This document shows positions 17,046-26,583 of a stretch of DNA of 64,000 bases, one piece after another. How positions within the stretch are numbered: position 1 is the first letter of the stretch; the number at the start of each line of letters is the position of its first letter. This DNA comes from Microbacterium sp. MF43 (GTDB lineage: Bacteria; Actinomycetota; Actinomycetes; Actinomycetales; Microbacteriaceae): contig NZ_JABBDY010000004.1 of the NCBI RefSeq assembly GCF_012847295.1, positions 1-64,000 on the forward strand, written 5' to 3'. The notes under the pieces were generated by a model. That model had not been told where the DNA came from. It did not search any database and saw only the letters and a list, made by a program, of their open reading frames with translations. The position numbers and the translations under genes were made by a program.

Positions 17046-18071
17046 TCAGTAGGCGAGGGCGCGGTCGACGGCTTCGAGCACGCGGTCGGCATCGGGCAGG
17101 TATGCGCCTTCGAGCTTGGCCTGCGGGAACGGGACATCGAATCCCGACACCCGCAGCACCGGCGCCTCGAGGGCGTAGAACGCCTTCTCCATGACTGTGG
17201 CCGCGACCTCGCTGCCGAGGCTCGTGAAGCCGGGTGCCTCCTGCGCGTAGACCATGCGGCCGGTGCGGCGGACCGAGTCGAGGATCGGCCCGTAGTCGAT
17301 CGGCGACAGCGAGCGCACGTCGACGACCTCGCAGCTGGTGCCCTCCGACTCGGCGAGCGCGGCCGCCTGCAGCAGGGTCGTCACCATCGCGCCGTGTCCG
17401 ACGAGGGTGACGTCGGTTCCCCGGCGCACGATGCGGCTGGCGTGGAGCGGAAGCGCCCGGGCGGTGGTGTCGACCTCGCCCTTCTGCCAGTACTTGCTCT
17501 TGGGCTCGAGGAAGATGACCGGGTCGGGCGAGGCGATGGCGTCCTGGATCATCCAGTACGCGTCGTTCGCGGTCGAAGGGCTCACGACCCGCAGTCCGGG
17601 CGTGTGGGTGAAGTAGGCCTCGGGGCTCTCCTGGTGGTGCTCGACCGCGCCGATGTGCCCGCCGTAGGGGATGCGGATCACCACCGGCATCTGCAGGACG
17701 CCCTCGTGGCGGTTCGTGAACTTCGCCAGCTGCGAGGTGATCTGGTCGAACGCGGGGAACACGAAGCCGTCGAACTGGATCTCGACGACGGGCCGGAACC
17801 CGGTCATCGCGAGGCCGATCGCGGTGCCGACGATGCCCGACTCGGCCAGCGGCGTGTCGAGCACACGGCGGTCGCCGAACTCGGCCTGCAGCCCCTCGGT
17901 CACGCGGAACACGCCGCCGAGCTTGCCGATGTCCTCGCCCATGAGCAGCACGCGGTCGTTGCCCGCGAGCGCGGCGCGCAGACCGGCGTTGAGCGCGCGG
18001 CCGATCGGCATCGTGACCGGCGCGGGTGCGGCGCTCTCGGCGGTGGCAGGGGTGGTGGTCGCGGTGCTCAT
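17046..18071 (-). CDS. bkdB: Branched-chain/2-oxo acid dehydrogenase E1 beta subunit
   Basis: 341 residues starting [13 protein letters not shown]; the ATG at 18071 overlaps the stop of bkdA by four bases (ATGA). Family features are [74 protein letters not shown] and [11 protein letters not shown]. The beta subunit completes the thiamine-diphosphate site with the alpha chain and contacts E2. The clean overlap implies translational coupling and a 1:1 ratio with the alpha subunit. Confidence 0.93.
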   Translation of the reverse strand: MSTATTTPATAESAAPAPVTMPIGRALNAGLRAALAGNDRVLLMGEDIGKLGGVFRVTEGLQAEFGDRRVLDTPLAESGIVGTAIGLAMTGFRPVVEIQFDGFVFPAFDQITSQLAKFTNRHEGVLQMPVVIRIPYGGHIGAVEHHQESPEAYFTHTPGLRVVSPSTANDAYWMIQDAIASPDPVIFLEPKSKYWQKGEVDTTARALPLHASRIVRRGTDVTLVGHGAMVTTLLQAAALAESEGTSCEVVDVRSLSPIDYGPILDSVRRTGRMVYAQEAPGFTSLGSEVAATVMEKAFYALEAPVLRVSGFDVPFPQAKLEGAYLPDADRVLEAVDRALAY

Positions 18072-19210
18072 GCGGCACCTCCTTCGAAGGATGCCTCGTA
18101 GTCGGCCAGCCAGCGCCGCTGCTCGTCGACGAGCGGGTGGGGCTCGCTGTACACGTGAGCGAACATCGCGTCGGCGTCGACCCCGCCGAGCGCGTTGGTG
18201 CGCGTGCGCACGTCGTCGGCGAGCGCCTGCGATTCGGCGTCGACGTCGGCGAAGAAGGCATCCGACGCCCCCTTCGCCTGCAGGAACGCCTTCATCCGCA
18301 CCAGGGGATCGCGGCGCCGCCACGACTCCTCTTCGGCCGAAGTGCGGTACTTGGTCGGGTCGTCGCTGGTCGTGTGTGCGCCCATCCGGTAGGTCATCGC
18401 CTCGATCGCCCGCGGTCCCTGCCCGGCGCGGGCCTCGTCGAGGGCCACGCGCGTGACGGCGTAGCTGGCGAGCACATCGTTGCCGTCAATGGGGATGCTC
18501 GGCATCCCGTAACCTTCGCCGCGCTTGTAGAGCGGAGCGGGCGACTGCGTCGCGACGGGCACCGAGATGGCCCATTGATTGTTCTGCAGGAAGAAGACCT
18601 CCGGCGCACGGTAGCTGGCCGCGAACACCATCGCCTCGTGCACGTCGCCCTGGCTCGATGCGCCGTCGCCGTAATAGACGATGACCGCCTCGTCGCGCTC
18701 AGGGTCGCCCGTGCCGCAGCGCCCGTCGAACACGAGGCCCATGCCGAAGCCGGTCGCGTGCAGCGTCTGCGCGCCGAGCACGAGCGTGTAGATGTGCGTG
18801 TTGCCGTTCTTCGGATCGGTGGGGTCCCACCCGCCGTGCGTGAGTCCGCGCATGAGCCGGATGATGTCGAGCGGGTCGACACCGCGGATGCGCGTGACGA
18901 CGTGCTCGCGGTACGACGGGAACAGATGGTCCTGCGCGCGGGCGGCGCGGGCGGAGCCCACCTGGGCTGCCTCCTGACCGAAGCTGGGGGGCCACAGCGC
19001 GAGCTGCCCCTGCCGCTGCAGGTTGGTGGCCTGCACGTCGAACGCGCGGATCACCGCCATATCGCGGTAGAACTCCTCGAGCTGCTCGTCGGTGAGGCCG
19101 TCGACGAGCTCGCGGTAGGGCTCGGCGGCCGCCGACGGTGCGAACGCGCCGTCGGCGTCGAGGAACCGGACGGTCGCGGCATCCGTCGCTGCAGTCACCG
19201 ACTCGCTCAC
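18068..19210 (-). CDS. bkdA: Branched-chain/2-oxo acid dehydrogenase E1 alpha subunit
   Basis: 380 residues from a GTG at 19210 that overlaps the hisC stop (GTGA). The thiamine-diphosphate motif is [16 protein letters not shown] followed by [24 protein letters not shown] and a phosphorylatable-loop region [16 protein letters not shown] are also present, typical of branched-chain E1 alpha. It decarboxylates the 2-oxo acid and passes the acyl group to the E2 lipoyl arm. In actinobacteria this complex supplies branched starter units for anteiso and iso fatty acids and degrades Val/Leu/Ile. Confidence 0.93.
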   Translation of the reverse strand: MSESVTAATDAATVRFLDADGAFAPSAAAEPYRELVDGLTDEQLEEFYRDMAVIRAFDVQATNLQRQGQLALWPPSFGQEAAQVGSARAARAQDHLFPSYREHVVTRIRGVDPLDIIRLMRGLTHGGWDPTDPKNGNTHIYTLVLGAQTLHATGFGMGLVFDGRCGTGDPERDEAVIVYYGDGASSQGDVHEAMVFAASYRAPEVFFLQNNQWAISVPVATQSPAPLYKRGEGYGMPSIPIDGNDVLASYAVTRVALDEARAGQGPRAIEAMTYRMGAHTTSDDPTKYRTSAEEESWRRRDPLVRMKAFLQAKGASDAFFADVDAESQALADDVRTRTNALGGVDADAMFAHVYSEPHPLVDEQRRWLADYEASFEGGAA

Positions 19211-20328
19211 TGCTGCACTCCCGCCCGTGCGCCGCGGTGGCCCGCGGGGAGGGTGGGGAGGACGGATGCCGCGACCCGCAGCACGTGCGCGACAGACTCC
19301 TCCTCGCCGATCGAGATGCGGATGCCGTCGCCGGCGAACGGCCGCACGATGAGCCCGGCGTCGTCGAACGCCTGCGCGATCGCGAGCGTCTCGTCGTAGG
19401 CGGGCAGCCACACGAAGTTGCCCTGCGCGTCGGGCACATTCCAGCCGGCCTCACGAAGTCCGGCCACGACGCGGTCGCGGCGCTCGGCGATCCCGCGGAC
19501 GCGCTCGAGGAGCTCTGCTTCGGCGTCGAGGCTCGCGAGCGCCGCCGACTCGGCCTGCGCCGTGACCGACAGCGGAATAGTGGTGCTGCGCGCCGCGTCG
19601 AGGATGCGGGGGTGGCCGATCGCGTACCCGACCCGCAGACCCGCCAGCCCGAAGGCCTTCGAGAACGTACGGAGGATGACGACGTTCGGGTGCCGCCCGG
19701 CGGCGAGCACGCGGGTGCCGTCGACGGCTGCGGGATCGGTGACGAACTCGGCGTACGCCTCGTCGAGGACGACGAGCACATCGGAAGGCACCTGCGCGAC
19801 GAACGCATCGAACTCGTCCTGCGTGACGATCGGCCCCGTCGGGTTGTTCGGGCTGCACACGATCACGGCGCGCGTGCGCTCGGTGATCGCTGCGGCCATC
19901 GCGGGCAGGTCGTGGCGGGCGTCCTCGGTGAGCGGCACATGCACGGCGGTCGCCCCGGCGACCACGGCGAGCCACGGATAGGCCTCGAACGAGCGCCAGG
20001 CGTAGATGATCTCGTCGCCCGGACGGCAGGTGGCGAGCGCGAGCTGAGCGAGGATCGACACGCTGCCGGCTGCGACGTGCACCGCGTCGACAGACACTCC
20101 GTAGCGTTCGGCCAGGCGTTCGCGCAGGCGGGATGCCGAGGCATCCGGATACCGATTCACCGCCGACGCGGCGCTGACGGCTTCGAGCACGCCGGGCAGC
20201 GGATCGAACGGGTTCTCGTTGCTCGACAGCTTGAACGCGTCGGCTCCGGCCTGGCGGCCCTGCTTGTAGGGGGGCAGCGAGGCGATCTCGGGGCGGACGC
20301 GGATGGGAATGTCGGAGGCGTCGGTCAC
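19207..20328 (-). CDS. hisC: Histidinol-phosphate/aromatic aminotransferase
   Basis: 373 residues from a GTG at 20328 (reading [18 protein letters not shown]), a fold-type I PLP enzyme with [35 protein letters not shown] and the Schiff-base lysine in [17 protein letters not shown], closing with [13 protein letters not shown]. HisC-like proteins convert histidinol phosphate/imidazole acetol phosphate or, in the Pat subgroup, aromatic amino acids. No other histidine gene is nearby, and it overlaps bkdA, so a role in amino-acid transamination feeding the keto-acid dehydrogenase is possible. Function in histidine versus aromatic metabolism is not decided. Confidence 0.85.
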   Translation of the reverse strand: MTDASDIPIRVRPEIASLPPYKQGRQAGADAFKLSSNENPFDPLPGVLEAVSAASAVNRYPDASASRLRERLAERYGVSVDAVHVAAGSVSILAQLALATCRPGDEIIYAWRSFEAYPWLAVVAGATAVHVPLTEDARHDLPAMAAAITERTRAVIVCSPNNPTGPIVTQDEFDAFVAQVPSDVLVVLDEAYAEFVTDPAAVDGTRVLAAGRHPNVVILRTFSKAFGLAGLRVGYAIGHPRILDAARSTTIPLSVTAQAESAALASLDAEAELLERVRGIAERRDRVVAGLREAGWNVPDAQGNFVWLPAYDETLAIAQAFDDAGLIVRPFAGDGIRISIGEEESVAHVLRVAASVLPTLPAGHRGARAGVQQ

Positions 20329-20437
20329 CCTGCCGAGTCTACGAGCGCCGAACGGGCCCGCGTGAGGATGCGTGGACGTCCGAGAACACGCGCCGTCGTC
20401 CTCGCAACCGCCGGGGTCGCGTGCCAGACTTCCGCGT

Positions 20438-20830
20438 ATGGGCTTCCTCATCCGCGTCGTCGTCAACGCTTTCGCGATCTGGGTCGTCACCCTCATCACG
20501 GCCCTGCAGGTCACGGTCGTCCCGTTCCCGCCGGGCGACACGCTGCAGTTCGTGCTCACACTGCTGATCGTCGCGGCGATCTTCGCGCTGGTGAACACCG
20601 TGATCGGCACCGTCATCAAGGTGCTGGCGTTCCCGCTGTACATCCTGACGCTCGGCCTCATCGGCCTGCTGATCAACGCGTTCCTGCTGTGGCTGACGGC
20701 GTGGATCACGAGCTTCTGGAACTGGGGGCTGCGCGTCGAGGACTTCTGGCTCGGGCTCGTGGCGGCGATCATCATCTCGCTGATCAACTGGGTGTTCGGC
20801 ATCATCCTGCGGCCCAAGCGCGAGGACTGA
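20438..20830 (+). CDS. YvlD/phage-holin-family four-helix membrane protein
   Basis: 130 residues, nearly all hydrophobic, with four predicted membrane helices ([59 protein letters not shown] and [19 protein letters not shown]) and a short charged tail RPKRED. The spacing and the [16 protein letters not shown] motif match the PF04020 'phage holin family 4' proteins such as Bacillus YvlD, which despite the name are chromosomal and implicated in envelope stress. It is divergent from hisC over a 109-bp gap and its stop lies four bases before the convergent hydrolase gene. There is no evidence of a prophage here. Confidence 0.85.
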   Translation: MGFLIRVVVNAFAIWVVTLITALQVTVVPFPPGDTLQFVLTLLIVAAIFALVNTVIGTVIKVLAFPLYILTLGLIGLLINAFLLWLTAWITSFWNWGLRVEDFWLGLVAAIIISLINWVFGIILRPKRED

Positions 20831-20834
20831 CCGC

Positions 20835-22172
20835 TCAGCCGCCGGGCCGGGCTGCCCCGTACTCGGTCACCTCGACCGACACGGCGCCCTGGAGCTCCGC
20901 GAAGACGGCCCGCACGCCGTCCACCCGCGGATCGGCCGACGCGTCGACGAGGGCCGCGGTCTCGGCGTAGGCGACCATCTGGTGCGCGGGCAGGTCGGCG
21001 TCGTCGAAGCCGGACGCGGGATGCGCCTCGCGCTCGACGACGAAGCTGCCCGGAGCGCCGACGGGGGCGATGTGACCGCCGCCGGCGAGCGCGGCCACGG
21101 GATCGTCGGTGTGACGGATGCCGACGCTCAGCGTGCCGTCGCCGACCTCCGCCTCGACCGGCGCGCCGAAGGTGACGTGCGTGCGCGTGTCGTAGCCGCC
21201 CTCCAGTGCGAGGTGCGCCGTGATCATCGCTCCCTGCGAATGCCCGAACGCGTGCACGACATCGCCGGGCCGGGCTCCGGCGGCATCGAGGGCCGCGACC
21301 GTCGCCTCGTACGACGCCGACGATTGGCCGAGGTACAGCTGCCCGTTCGACAGGTTGTCCCACGGCTCCTCACCGCCCAGAGCGAGTGAGCGGGTACCGG
21401 CGACGTAGACGGCATACTGCACGGCTCCGCCCGGCATGGTGTAGCGCTCGACGCGCACCCGCGACTCGCCGGACCCGGGCATGCGCTGGGCGACGGCCGC
21501 GAGGCTGGTCGGCGCCGACGGCCTGGTGTGGGTCGGTACCACGGTGGTGAGCGTGACAGGCTCACCCCGGCCGGTCAGGCGCGCGTCGGGGCCGAGGCGA
21601 CCGCTGCCGGTGAACCCGGCGGTCGCCGCGACGGCGATGGTGCCGAGCCCCAGGGCCGCGCCGCCGATGATCGCGCCGCGCTCACTGACCTCCGAACCGG
21701 CGATCATCCCCGTCTCGGTGGCTTGACGCACGAGATCGCCCGGCCACATCACGGCGCGCTCGAACTCCGCTCCGATCGACGCGGGGAAGGCGTCGGGATG
21801 CTTCGCGATCAGCGCATCCCGGACGGCGCTGATCCTCGCCTCGGCGACCCGGTCACCCGCGAACACGGCCGCTCGGTGCTGCGCGTTCAGCTCGACCAGC
21901 TCGTACACCGCGGCGGCCTCGCGCAGATCGGCGGCGATCCGGGTGGCACCGGCGAAGGTCTCCCTCAGCCGGGTGCTGAGAACGGATGCCGCACTCAGGG
22001 CCTCTCCGGTGTGCGCCCACTCGCCGAAGAGCATGTTCTGCAGAACTCCCAGCCGGCGCAGGATCCCTTCGAGGTCCTCCCGCGCGAGGACGAAACGGCT
22101 TGCGGTGATGCGGAGAGTGTCGGTGTCGACCGCGACGGCCCCGCCGCCCAGCACCTCGATGTCGGAACCCAT
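20835..22172 (-). CDS. Alpha/beta hydrolase (DUF1023-like) with WXG-type N-terminal helices
   Basis: 445 residues, ATG at 22172 sharing a TGATG overlap with the WXG-like gene. The N-terminal ~180 residues are helical ([36 protein letters not shown]); a hydrophobic segment at about 170-200 ([20 protein letters not shown]) follows, and then the hydrolase with nucleophile elbow [17 protein letters not shown] near residue 312, aspartate in [11 protein letters not shown] and a late His ([10 protein letters not shown]). This resembles the DUF1023 hydrolases associated with ESX substrates in actinobacteria. It probably acts at the cell surface on an unknown ester, possibly exported with its small partner. 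No immunity gene is evident. Confidence 0.7.
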   Translation of the reverse strand: MGSDIEVLGGGAVAVDTDTLRITASRFVLAREDLEGILRRLGVLQNMLFGEWAHTGEALSAASVLSTRLRETFAGATRIAADLREAAAVYELVELNAQHRAAVFAGDRVAEARISAVRDALIAKHPDAFPASIGAEFERAVMWPGDLVRQATETGMIAGSEVSERGAIIGGAALGLGTIAVAATAGFTGSGRLGPDARLTGRGEPVTLTTVVPTHTRPSAPTSLAAVAQRMPGSGESRVRVERYTMPGGAVQYAVYVAGTRSLALGGEEPWDNLSNGQLYLGQSSASYEATVAALDAAGARPGDVVHAFGHSQGAMITAHLALEGGYDTRTHVTFGAPVEAEVGDGTLSVGIRHTDDPVAALAGGGHIAPVGAPGSFVVEREAHPASGFDDADLPAHQMVAYAETAALVDASADPRVDGVRAVFAELQGAVSVEVTEYGAARPGG

Positions 22173-22450
22173 CAGAACCCGCCCTGGGCCCGGGCCCACG
22201 ACGCATCCCTCGCCCGCGCGGCCGCGAGCTCCGCGGTCTCGGCGACGCAGACGAGACTGGACACCTCGCCCGCCCACTCGCTGGCCGCGCGGTGGAACGC
22301 CTCGGCCGCGCGGGACTGCCAGTCCGTTGCCGCCGCGAGGCCCCGCGCGTGAGCAGACGCCTCGGCGAGCCGCTCGCTGATCACGGCCATCTCCCTGGCG
22401 ACGATCTCGAGCTGCGAAGCGGCGTTCGCCGCCGCCATGTCGTACGTCAT
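22172..22450 (-). CDS. WXG100-like small helical protein
   Basis: 92 residues predicted as a helical hairpin: MTYDMAAANAASQLEIVA and EMAVISERLAEASAHARGL on the first helix, a turn at TDWQSRAAEAF, then FHRAASEWAGEVSSL and the second helix. The W-x-S turn with flanking alanine-rich helices resembles the WXG100/ESAT-6 superfamily, whose members leave the cell through the type VII secretion system. It overlaps the hydrolase gene downstream, which suggests co-expression and perhaps co-export as a heterodimer. No EccC or other secretion machinery is in the window. Confidence 0.65.
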   Translation of the reverse strand: MTYDMAAANAASQLEIVAREMAVISERLAEASAHARGLAAATDWQSRAAEAFHRAASEWAGEVSSLVCVAETAELAAARARDASWARAQGGF

Positions 22451-22544
22451 CGAGCCATGCTCGCTCCGCAGCGAGGCGGGCGGGATCGCGGGGCGCGGGT
22501 CTGTGCATCGGCCCGGTCGCCGAGGCGGTTGTGAAGGAATCGAG

Positions 22545-22564
22545 CGGATGCCGCGGCATCCGCC
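22545..22564. repeat. Perfect palindrome built on GGATGCC/GGCATCC
   Basis: GCGGATGCC-GC-GGCATCCGC lies downstream of the secreted nuclease and upstream of the WXG-like gene. The same palindrome recurs at several other places in the window (see findings), both inside and outside genes, so it is a dispersed motif and not only a local hairpin. Confidence 0.7.
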
Positions 22565-22576
22565 CCCTCGACCGCA

Positions 22577-22616
22577 CGCGGACGCCGCCCCTCGCGCGAG
22601 AGGCGGCGTCCGTGTC
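22577..22616 (-). terminator. Hairpin terminator of the secreted nuclease gene
   Basis: CGGACGCCGCC and GGCGGCGTCCG, extended inward by CTCGCG-type pairs, form a strong stem 10-50 bp past the nuclease stop. It lacks a U-tract, as is common for actinobacterial terminators. Confidence 0.6.
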
Positions 22617-22625
22617 AGGCGGCGG

Positions 22626-25600
22626 TCAGGACAGTCCGAGGAGACCCTTCATGCCGACGATCACCGTGGCGGTCGTCGTCGCGGTGTTGCCCGCGGCGTC
22701 GGTGGCCGTATAGGTGAACGTGTAGATCGCGCCGTTGGCCGCGACGACCTCGAAAGTGAAGTCGTCGATCTCGGTGACCTGCGCCCGCGGCTTGCCGTTC
22801 GTCGTCACGCCGGTCAGCTCGACCGTGACCTCTCCGCGGTCGTCTGCGGCATCGACGTCGACCGTCACCGTGCGCACCTTGTTGTTCGGCGCCAGGATGA
22901 ACGACGGGTCGGCGGCGGCCGAGACCGTCGGCGGCGTCGTGTCGGGCGGCGTCAGGTTCAGGCCCACGATGACCGGGTCGTGATCGCTGGACCGGTAGGC
23001 GTCCTCCGCGTACAGCGCGTCCTGCGCCGGCTTCTTGAACGTCATGTCGTAGTCGATGAGGCTCGGCTCGTCGGCGTTGATGTTCCATGCCGATGCGCCG
23101 GTCACCTCGTCGACCAGGTCGGTACCCGACAGCGCGTAGTCCAGGTAGCCGAGCATGCCGTCGAAGACGTACGAGTACGCCTCGGCGCCGTGGAACTTCG
23201 CCTCGAGATCGGTGTAGCCGGCTCCGGTCAGTACCTGGATCGGGTCCTCCTGCGCGTACGAGTTCAGGTCGCCGAGGATCAGCTCGCGGCCCACCGTGCC
23301 CTGGCCGGTGGGATCGGTCGCGAGCCAATCCGCCAGCGCCCCAGCGGCGAGCGTGCGCACACCGTTGCAGTTGCCCTGGCCGTCCGGGTCCTCGGGGTCG
23401 CCGACGGCGCTGCACGAGGAGCCCTTGGACTTCAGGTGGTTGACGACCACGGTGAAGGTCGCCCCCGCCGTGTCGGCGAAGGTCTGCGTCAGGCCGGGCC
23501 GGTTGAAGTCGTCGAGCCAGCGAGCGTCGTCTTCCTGCTCCATCAGCTCGAACTCCCCGATCGGGGTCACGGACGCCGGCTTGTACATGAGCGCCGTCGT
23601 GATGACGTCCGTTCCGATCAGACCGGTGTCGATGTAGTCGTAGACATCTGAGCCGAGGCGCTTGTTGAGCGCTTCGGTCAGCGTCTTCAGCGCGAACGAG
23701 TCCTCGTCGTTCTCGATCTCGATGAGCCCGAACACGTCGGCGTCGATCGCGGCGAGCGCCGTGACGATCTTCGCCTCCTGCCGCGCGAACTCGACGGGGT
23801 CGTTGGCGCCGCGCGCATCCGGCCCGGTGAGCGTCGTGAAGTAGTTGAGCACGTTGAAGCTCGCCACCTTCAGGTCGCCTCCGACCTCCGGAACCTCGGG
23901 ACGGGGGTTGCCCTCGGTGAACTCGGCGCCCCGCGTGGGCTGCACGCCCCACGTCGAGAACCGCCAGTCGAGCACGCCCGTCGTGCCGGTGACCAGATCA
24001 CCGCTGCGGAAGGTGTTCTCGAGCGTGAACTCGTCGCCGTTCGGGTGGATCGCCGGGTCGGGGTTCTCGGCGCTCCGGCCGTCGTCGACGCCGATGCTCT
24101 CGGCGGCGTTCTTCGCCTTCAGCGCCTCGGCCTCTGCGGAGCCCGCGTCGTACAGGCCGGTCGGCTGGTACTGGCGACCGACCGAGAGGCTGATCGTGCC
24201 GAACCGCGCGAAGTCGAAGGTCTCCCCGATCGTGAGCCGCTGCGGAAGGGTCACGTACATGCCCTCGAGCGCCTCGCGCTGCTGCTCGGTGGCCGGCAGC
24301 GTGAGCTCCACCGGAGCGGGCAGCGACTGGCCGGTCGCACAGACCTCGAGGTCGACCGCCTTGAGCTCGGTGAGACCCGAGAACTCGTCGACCTCGCCCG
24401 CGACGTTCACGATGTCGCCGGCCGAGACCGCCGCGGCGCCCGGGTAGTACACGAAGATGCCGTCCGACGTCGCCGCGTCACCGTCGCCGGCGTCCTGCAT
24501 GTAGAAGCCGTCGAAGCCGCCCACCTGGAAGTCGCCGGTCACGACGCCCTCGAGCCGAAGACTGTCGCCGTCGCGCGCCGAAGCCGCGCCCGACCCCTGG
24601 ACCGAGCCGATCGTGACGATCTCGAGCTCGCAGCCCGCTTCGATCGGCGGCGGCGGGGGAACAGCCGCGTTGGCGGCACCCGGTGTGTTGAAGGCCTCCT
24701 TGACCACCGGAGTGCCCGGCGTGCCGTTGTAGCCGGCGAGGTCGAAGTCGTTGCGCACCCAATCGGCGGTCGTGCCGGTGTCCGTGCCGTCGGGGATGCG
24801 CGAAGCTCCGCCCGGGTCGAACGCGAGGCCGTCATAGGAGACCTCCAGGGTGACCCCGCCGTACGTGAGGTCGGATGCCGCGTCCCGAACCGCGACCGCA
24901 TCGACCACGGTGAAGCCGAGGCCGTCGTCGAGGACGCCGTCGTCGTTCGTATCGATGTCGGTGCCGAGCGCCGGAGCGGTGCCCGTGACGAGCAGCAGGC
25001 TGACCGTGCCGTTCTCGAGCGCACCGTTGGCGAGGGTCGCGAGGCTGCGGCCCGACGCGTCGGCGGCGGGGAACGCGATCACCTCGTCGACGGTGCCCGT
25101 GACGGTGCCGCTCACGTCGCCTTCGATCTCGAGGACGCGGTAGCCCGACAGGTCGGTGGTCGCCGGGTCGGCGAGCAGCTCGACGTACTCCACGTCGGTC
25201 GCGCCGGTCGTGTCGGCGGAGAACTCGTTGATCACGACCTTGGCTGCCGGCGGCGGGACGTCGCCGCAGTCAGCGGTGTGCGACCCGAGACCGCCGAAGG
25301 TGTCGATCGGGAAGCCGTCCCATTCCTCGGCCGGGTCGAACGCGTCGGTGCCGTTGGGGTCACCCGTGCAGATGTCGGCCTGACGGCGCAGCGTTCCATC
25401 GGCGGCTCCCGTGGCGCCGGAGCCCCACTCGGTGCCGGGGTCGATCCCCACCTGGCCGAAGAAGTCGACCGCCGTGTCACCCTTGAACAGTGCGAGGGCG
25501 TCGTCGCCGTTGAACCAGTTGCCCGCGGTGATCTGGTCGCCGAAGGCCTTGAGCGCATCGCCGGCAGCGCCGTTCACGAGGACGAACGCGTCCCCGGCGG

Positions 25601-25865
25601 CGACGGTGCCGGAAAGCGGAACGCTCAGCGCAGAGGCGGCCGCGCCGTTGAAGTACATCTTGATCGAGTACCCGGTCAGGTCGACGGGGGATGCCGTCGG
25701 GTTGTAGACCTCGACGGCCTTGTTGTTGCTCGAGCCTTCGACGACCTCGCTGAGGAACAGCTCGGTCTGCGTGTCGGCGGCCACGGCCGGTGGTGCGATC
25801 AGCCCGGTCAGGGCGATGGCACCGGCAGCGGTGACGGCGACGGCGGCGTGGTGTGAACGGCGCAC
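22626..25865 (-). CDS. ExeM/NucH-family extracellular endonuclease with lamin-tail and Ig-like domains
   Basis: 1079 residues. A signal peptide (about 1-29, ending PPAVAA) is followed by a lamin-tail domain (FLSEVVEGSSNNKAVEVYNP), a second lamin-tail-like segment (VVINEFSADTTGATDVEYVE), an OB-fold region (LRLEGVVTGDFQVGGFDGFYM), and the endonuclease/exonuclease/phosphatase domain at about 660-985 with VASFNVLNYF, IEIENDEDS, VVVNHLKSKGSSC, ELILGDLNSYA and YRSSDHDPVIVGL. The C-terminus is an Ig-like domain. Enzymes of this type degrade extracellular DNA or RNA and can release phosphate from biofilm matrix. There is no LPxTG or membrane tail, so it is secreted. A direct 10-bp repeat upstream (25955-25974) is a candidate control site. 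Confidence 0.92.
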   Translation of the reverse strand: MRRSHHAAVAVTAAGAIALTGLIAPPAVAADTQTELFLSEVVEGSSNNKAVEVYNPTASPVDLTGYSIKMYFNGAAASALSVPLSGTVAAGDAFVLVNGAAGDALKAFGDQITAGNWFNGDDALALFKGDTAVDFFGQVGIDPGTEWGSGATGAADGTLRRQADICTGDPNGTDAFDPAEEWDGFPIDTFGGLGSHTADCGDVPPPAAKVVINEFSADTTGATDVEYVELLADPATTDLSGYRVLEIEGDVSGTVTGTVDEVIAFPAADASGRSLATLANGALENGTVSLLLVTGTAPALGTDIDTNDDGVLDDGLGFTVVDAVAVRDAASDLTYGGVTLEVSYDGLAFDPGGASRIPDGTDTGTTADWVRNDFDLAGYNGTPGTPVVKEAFNTPGAANAAVPPPPPIEAGCELEIVTIGSVQGSGAASARDGDSLRLEGVVTGDFQVGGFDGFYMQDAGDGDAATSDGIFVYYPGAAAVSAGDIVNVAGEVDEFSGLTELKAVDLEVCATGQSLPAPVELTLPATEQQREALEGMYVTLPQRLTIGETFDFARFGTISLSVGRQYQPTGLYDAGSAEAEALKAKNAAESIGVDDGRSAENPDPAIHPNGDEFTLENTFRSGDLVTGTTGVLDWRFSTWGVQPTRGAEFTEGNPRPEVPEVGGDLKVASFNVLNYFTTLTGPDARGANDPVEFARQEAKIVTALAAIDADVFGLIEIENDEDSFALKTLTEALNKRLGSDVYDYIDTGLIGTDVITTALMYKPASVTPIGEFELMEQEDDARWLDDFNRPGLTQTFADTAGATFTVVVNHLKSKGSSCSAVGDPEDPDGQGNCNGVRTLAAGALADWLATDPTGQGTVGRELILGDLNSYAQEDPIQVLTGAGYTDLEAKFHGAEAYSYVFDGMLGYLDYALSGTDLVDEVTGASAWNINADEPSLIDYDMTFKKPAQDALYAEDAYRSSDHDPVIVGLNLTPPDTTPPTVSAAADPSFILAPNNKVRTVTVDVDAADDRGEVTVELTGVTTNGKPRAQVTEIDDFTFEVVAANGAIYTFTYTATDAAGNTATTTATVIVGMKGLLGLS

Positions 25866-25954
25866 GGAACCTCCTGGACATGGAAGAAGGCCGGTGGGCC
25901 TTCCGGGTCAGGCTAGGCGAGCGGTTCTCGTCACGGAAGGCTCAGGCGAGGAGA

Positions 25955-25974
25955 GTTCGTTAACGTTCGGTAAC
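25955..25974. promoter_or_regulatory. Tandem 10-mer, candidate regulator binding site upstream of the nuclease
   Basis: GTTCGTTAAC is followed directly by GTTCGGTAAC, two ten-base direct repeats differing at one position, 90-110 bp upstream of the nuclease start and about 65 bp upstream of the divergent phosphatase. Tandem half-sites of one helical turn are typical of response regulators such as PhoP. Involvement of phosphate starvation is only a guess from the nuclease function. Confidence 0.35.
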
Positions 25975-26038
25975 GGCCTCCGCGCCACGGGCGCTGCGAC
26001 CCTTGGTCACTGCCGCGCGCCGCGCCAGAATGGAGCCC

Positions 26039-26545
26039 ATGTCGGCGAGCACGGGCGATCCCTTTCGGGTGGTGTTCGTCTGCACCGGCAACATCTGCCG
26101 GTCGCCGATGGCCGACGTCGTCTTCCGGGGATTCGCGGATGCCGCGGGCCTCGGCACCCGCGTCGCATCGACGAGCGCCGGCACCGGCGACTGGCACGTG
26201 GGCGAGCGCGCCGACCAGCGCACCATCGACGCACTGGAGCGCGCCGGGTACGACGGTACCCGGCACCGGGCCCGCCAGTTCACCCATGCGGACTTCGCCC
26301 GAAGTGATCTCGTCGTCGCGCTCGATCGCAGTCACGAGCGCATCCTGCGCGGCTGGGCCCGCAGCGAGTCGGACGCCGACAAGATCGCCCTGCTGCTGTC
26401 GTTCGATCCGGGGGCGCGCAGCCTCGACGTGCCCGATCCGTACTATGCCGGCCCCGGAATGTTCGATGAGGTGCTCGGTATGATCGAGAGTGCGAGCCGG
26501 GCGCTCTTCCGGCAGCTCGAACCCGCGATCCGCCCAGCGACCTGA
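26039..26545 (+). CDS. Low-molecular-weight protein-tyrosine phosphatase
   Basis: 168 residues from MSASTGDPFRVVFVC. The phosphate-binding loop is VCTGNICRSPMAD (C-x5-R followed by S), and the general-acid region is VPDPYYAGPGMFDEVLGMIE, both diagnostic of LMW-PTP/arsenate-reductase-fold phosphatases. An upstream ATG at 26030 is possible, but GGAG precedes the one chosen. Its TGA overlaps an ATG that opens the purB frame, so it may be co-transcribed with purB. Targets are unknown; homologues act on tyrosine-phosphorylated proteins in capsule or signalling systems. Confidence 0.88.
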   Translation: MSASTGDPFRVVFVCTGNICRSPMADVVFRGFADAAGLGTRVASTSAGTGDWHVGERADQRTIDALERAGYDGTRHRARQFTHADFARSDLVVALDRSHERILRGWARSESDADKIALLLSFDPGARSLDVPDPYYAGPGMFDEVLGMIESASRALFRQLEPAIRPAT

Positions 26546-26583
26546 TGCCGGGCTGTCGCCCCTTGCGTTCCGACGGGAGCACC

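Noticed and set aside
20438-20830. Prophage holin
   Set aside because: The family name says holin, but no phage gene is nearby and the protein is of the chromosomal YvlD type.
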